Source: GCA-2746795 sp046496595
GTDB lineage: Bacteria > Chloroflexota > Anaerolineae > Promineifilales > Promineifilaceae
Direction of reading: 5' to 3'
NCBI GenBank assembly: GCA_046496595.1
Contig: JAWOGU010000354.1
Coordinates: forward strand, 1-7,731
DNA: 7,731 nucleotides
Made by a program: the position numbers and the translations under genes. The notes below the pieces were generated by a model. It saw only the letters and a program-made list of their open reading frames with translations. It did no database searches and was not told the origin of the DNA. Shown one piece after another: positions 6,560-7,731 of the stretch; position 1 is the first letter of the stretch; each line of letters starts with the position of its first letter.

Positions 6560-6623
6560 CAGTGAACAGTTTACAGTGGACAGTAAACAGTAGATGTCTC
6601 TGCACACTGTAAACTGTTCACTG
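6560..6623 (+). repeat. 19-bp perfect inverted repeat between kinase and moaD-like gene
   Basis: CAGTGAACAGTTTACAGTG (6560-6578) and its exact reverse complement (6605-6623) flank a 26-base loop, starting 4 bases after the kinase stop. The word ACAGT and variants recur through arms and loop. The hairpin could end or protect the kinase mRNA. It is followed by eight Cs (6631-6638), not Ts, so it is not a classical intrinsic terminator. Confidence 0.88.
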
Positions 6624-6639
6624 TTCACTTCCCCCCCCT

Positions 6640-6645
6640 GGAGGT
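6640..6645 (+). promoter_or_regulatory. Shine-Dalgarno of the moaD-like gene
   Basis: GGAGGT lies 9 bases before the ATG at 6655, just after the C run and the 19-bp inverted repeat. It fixes the start of the 92-residue sulfur carrier protein. Confidence 0.75.
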
Positions 6646-6654
6646 ATACGAACC

Positions 6655-6933
6655 ATGAGGGTAAACTTTTACGCAACATTGCGCCCCATTGTCGGTCAAA
6701 AAACGGTGGAACTGCCGATAGTAGAGGGGTTTACCGTGCAAGATGTGCTGGAAGCCATTGTCGAAACCTATCCGGCATTACGCGCAGAATTGATGGATGA
6801 GAATGGGCAGCTTTTAGGACACGTTCACCTTTTCATAAACGGCCGTGATGCCCCATACCTTGATAACATGATGGCAACCCAAATCAAAGCCACCGATAAA
6901 ATAGACGTGTTTCCGGCGGTAGGCGGAGGCTAG
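6655..6933 (+). CDS. MoaD/ThiS-family ubiquitin-like sulfur carrier
   Basis: A 92-residue beta-grasp protein ending in VFPAVGGG. The C-terminal Gly-Gly is the hallmark of MoaD/ThiS sulfur carriers, which are adenylated by a MoeB-like E1 enzyme and then carry a thiocarboxylate. MoaD passes the sulfur through MoaE to build the molybdopterin dithiolene that binds Mo or W. Other signatures are the opening MRVNFYATLRPIVG, the TVQDVLEAIVETYPAL helix (27-42) and HVHLFINGRD (56-65). It follows the kinase gene after a hairpin-containing gap and lies 3 bases ahead of the DUF1952 gene, so those two form an operon. A role in tungsto- or molybdopterin assembly fits the nearby aldehyde oxidoreductase, but other sulfur-transfer or protein-tagging roles are possible for this family. 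MoaE and MoeB are not in the window. Confidence 0.9.
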   Translation: MRVNFYATLRPIVGQKTVELPIVEGFTVQDVLEAIVETYPALRAELMDENGQLLGHVHLFINGRDAPYLDNMMATQIKATDKIDVFPAVGGG

Positions 6934-6936
6934 TCT

Positions 6937-7194
6937 ATGTCGCAGCAGATCGAAGAAACACACAGCATTCCCCTCTGGCTTTTACGCGAATATCTGGAAG
7001 AACTTGGCGGCACGGCAAAAAATGACAATTACCTTATCGGAGATGGCTGGACGGCCTTTCTGACAAAGATGGAACCACGACAGGTGGGGTCGCTGCGGGT
7101 CGGTCAGGTCAAAATAGAATTCACAGGCCAGCCAGACATCCTCAGCCAACTGCAAACCCAGTTCCACAAAAAAACCCTGCGGGCTGGGGCCTGA
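6937..7194 (+). CDS. DUF1952 domain protein (MoaD-related C-terminal domain)
   Basis: An 85-residue protein beginning MSQQIEETHSIPLWLLREY. The block IPLWLLREYLEELGGT (11-26), followed by EPRQVGSLRVGQVKIEF (46-62), resembles the C-terminal DUF1952 domain of the Thermus MoaD-related protein (structure 1V8C), as I recall it. There it is fused directly behind the MoaD domain; here it is a separate gene starting 3 bases after the MoaD stop. Its Shine-Dalgarno, GGAGG (6925-6929), lies within the codons for the terminal glycines of MoaD, so translation is probably tightly coupled. The function is unknown; it may regulate or present the MoaD tail, which is inference. No signal peptide, membrane segment or cysteine is present. 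The family call rests on remembered similarity. Confidence 0.72.
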   Translation: MSQQIEETHSIPLWLLREYLEELGGTAKNDNYLIGDGWTAFLTKMEPRQVGSLRVGQVKIEFTGQPDILSQLQTQFHKKTLRAGA

Positions 7195-7219
7195 GCGCCT
7201 CCCCCGCCCTTGAATGATC

Positions 7220-7250
7220 AAAAAAGGAACGGCCGTTAACGGCCGTTCCT
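7220..7250 (-). terminator. Intrinsic terminator of the aldehyde oxidoreductase gene
   Basis: Bases 7225-7250 form a perfect 26-base palindrome made of two tandem AACGGCCGTT words (7228-7237, 7238-7247) with AGG and CCT ends. On the minus strand it is followed at once by a run of Ts (7225-7220). It lies 62 bases past the stop of the minus-strand oxidoreductase gene. On the + strand no T run follows, so termination of the DUF1952 transcript here is less certain. Confidence 0.72.
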
Positions 7251-7258
7251 CTATTCAT

Positions 7259-7292
7259 AGATTGGACCAATCTTGAAGATTGGACCAATCTT
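7259..7292. repeat. Doubled dyad repeat AGATTGGACCAATCTT
   Basis: Two exact 16-base copies (7259-7274, 7277-7292) are separated by GA. Each copy is itself a dyad, AGATTGG and CCAATCT around a central A. The pair sits between the oxidoreductase stop and its terminator, in the 3' untranslated region. It could be a protein-binding site, an RNA stem, or a dispersed repeat. Confidence 0.85.
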
Positions 7293-7311
7293 AGTACATC
7301 GAGTTTCCTGC

Positions 7312-7731
7312 TTAAAGAATAGCCAGTTCCTTCAACTTCGCTTCCGGCACCACACCATTCTCCCAGCCGCGAGCCGCATAATACTCAACCAGCATTTCGT
7401 CAATCTCACACACATGCCCTTCAGAACCGGGCATCGTTGACGCTTCTTCAGAAAAACGCTTCGGCAAATAGTCGCTGCCTTCACCGATTCCCGCCAGATT
7501 GTTGTAATAGCGCTCCAGGTTGTAAATCCGTTCGCCAGTAACCAACACATCATCCGTTGTGAACTCGACGCCCGTCATCGCCTGGTATTGAGCCGCATAT
7601 TCATCCGTTCCCATCGCAAAGGCGCTGAATTTACACAAATCCATACTGTCCGAGAACGCATGAATATCCTGGAAAACCTTCACCAGGCCGCCCTTACCTT
7701 CCCACGCCAACGGATCAGCCTTAAGCGATCC
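7312..7731 (-). CDS. aor: Aldehyde:ferredoxin oxidoreductase, C-terminal part
   Basis: The frame is open from the right edge to a TAA at 7312-7314, giving 139 residues of the C-terminal end; the start lies beyond the window. The fragment resembles the last domain of tungsten-type aldehyde:ferredoxin oxidoreductases: KVFQDIHAFSDSMDLCKF (18-35), ERIYNLERYYN, SDYLPKRFSEE, EIDEMLVEYYAARGWENG and a final LKELAIL. The cysteine at residue 33 fits the fourth ligand of the [4Fe-4S] cluster (C494 in the Pyrococcus enzyme, from memory). Family members oxidise aldehydes to carboxylates, or the reverse, with a bis-pterin tungsten cofactor and pass electrons to ferredoxin. Within the family, the substrate cannot be told from this end. 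It converges on the MoaD/DUF1952 pair across a terminator and a doubled dyad repeat. Confidence 0.93.
   Translation of the reverse strand, partial: GSLKADPLAWEGKGGLVKVFQDIHAFSDSMDLCKFSAFAMGTDEYAAQYQAMTGVEFTTDDVLVTGERIYNLERYYNNLAGIGEGSDYLPKRFSEEASTMPGSEGHVCEIDEMLVEYYAARGWENGVVPEAKLKELAIL

Noticed and set aside
6560..6638. Classical intrinsic terminator for the kinase gene
   Set aside because: The hairpin is strong, but it is followed by TCACTT and eight Cs, with no T run, so it is listed as an inverted repeat.

Overview
The window looks like part of a metagenome contig from a Chloroflexota bacterium, probably Anaerolineae-like. The clues are a receptor-like Ser/Thr kinase with a Thr/Pro-rich stalk and thrombospondin-type-3 calcium repeats, a MoaD/DUF1952 pair, a tungsten-type aldehyde oxidoreductase, and short-word repeats in the gaps. 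The assignment rests on gene content and style and was not checked by a search.

Layout. (1) Bases 1-252 carry an internal piece of a heliorhodopsin gene on the + strand. Its third codon positions are extremely GC-rich, and homology stops abruptly at about base 252, so this is a truncated gene or an assembly chimera. (2) Bases 312-2121 are a minus-strand pair: DUF177 (YceD-like), then the ribosome-assembly GTPase Obg. An extended -10 promoter and a strong Shine-Dalgarno sequence precede the pair. (3) On the + strand, rdgB (2411-3010, nucleotide-pool cleaning) is followed by two different tandem repeat arrays. (4) Bases 3286-6555 encode a 1089-residue transmembrane Ser/Thr kinase: kinase, FHA, two beta-sandwich domains, one membrane helix, four calcium-binding repeats, a Thr/Pro stalk and a CBM9-like sensor domain. 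(5) After a 19-bp perfect inverted repeat come a MoaD-family sulfur carrier (6655-6933) and a separate DUF1952 protein (6937-7194); in Thermus, as I recall, these form one fused polypeptide. (6) A 26-bp perfect palindrome, which reads as a terminator on the minus strand, and a doubled dyad repeat separate these from the 3' end of an aldehyde:ferredoxin oxidoreductase gene that enters from the right edge.

How the genes fit together. DUF177 and Obg are both linked to the ribosome, and RdgB is housekeeping. The kinase looks like a one-protein surface receptor with an unknown ligand, possibly a carbohydrate. The MoaD/DUF1952 pair plausibly serves pterin-cofactor sulfuration, and the convergent neighbour is a pterin enzyme. 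No CRISPR array, tRNA, rRNA or transposase was seen. A recurrent feature is the 10-bp palindrome AACGGCCGTT, present seven times, in coding and non-coding DNA alike.
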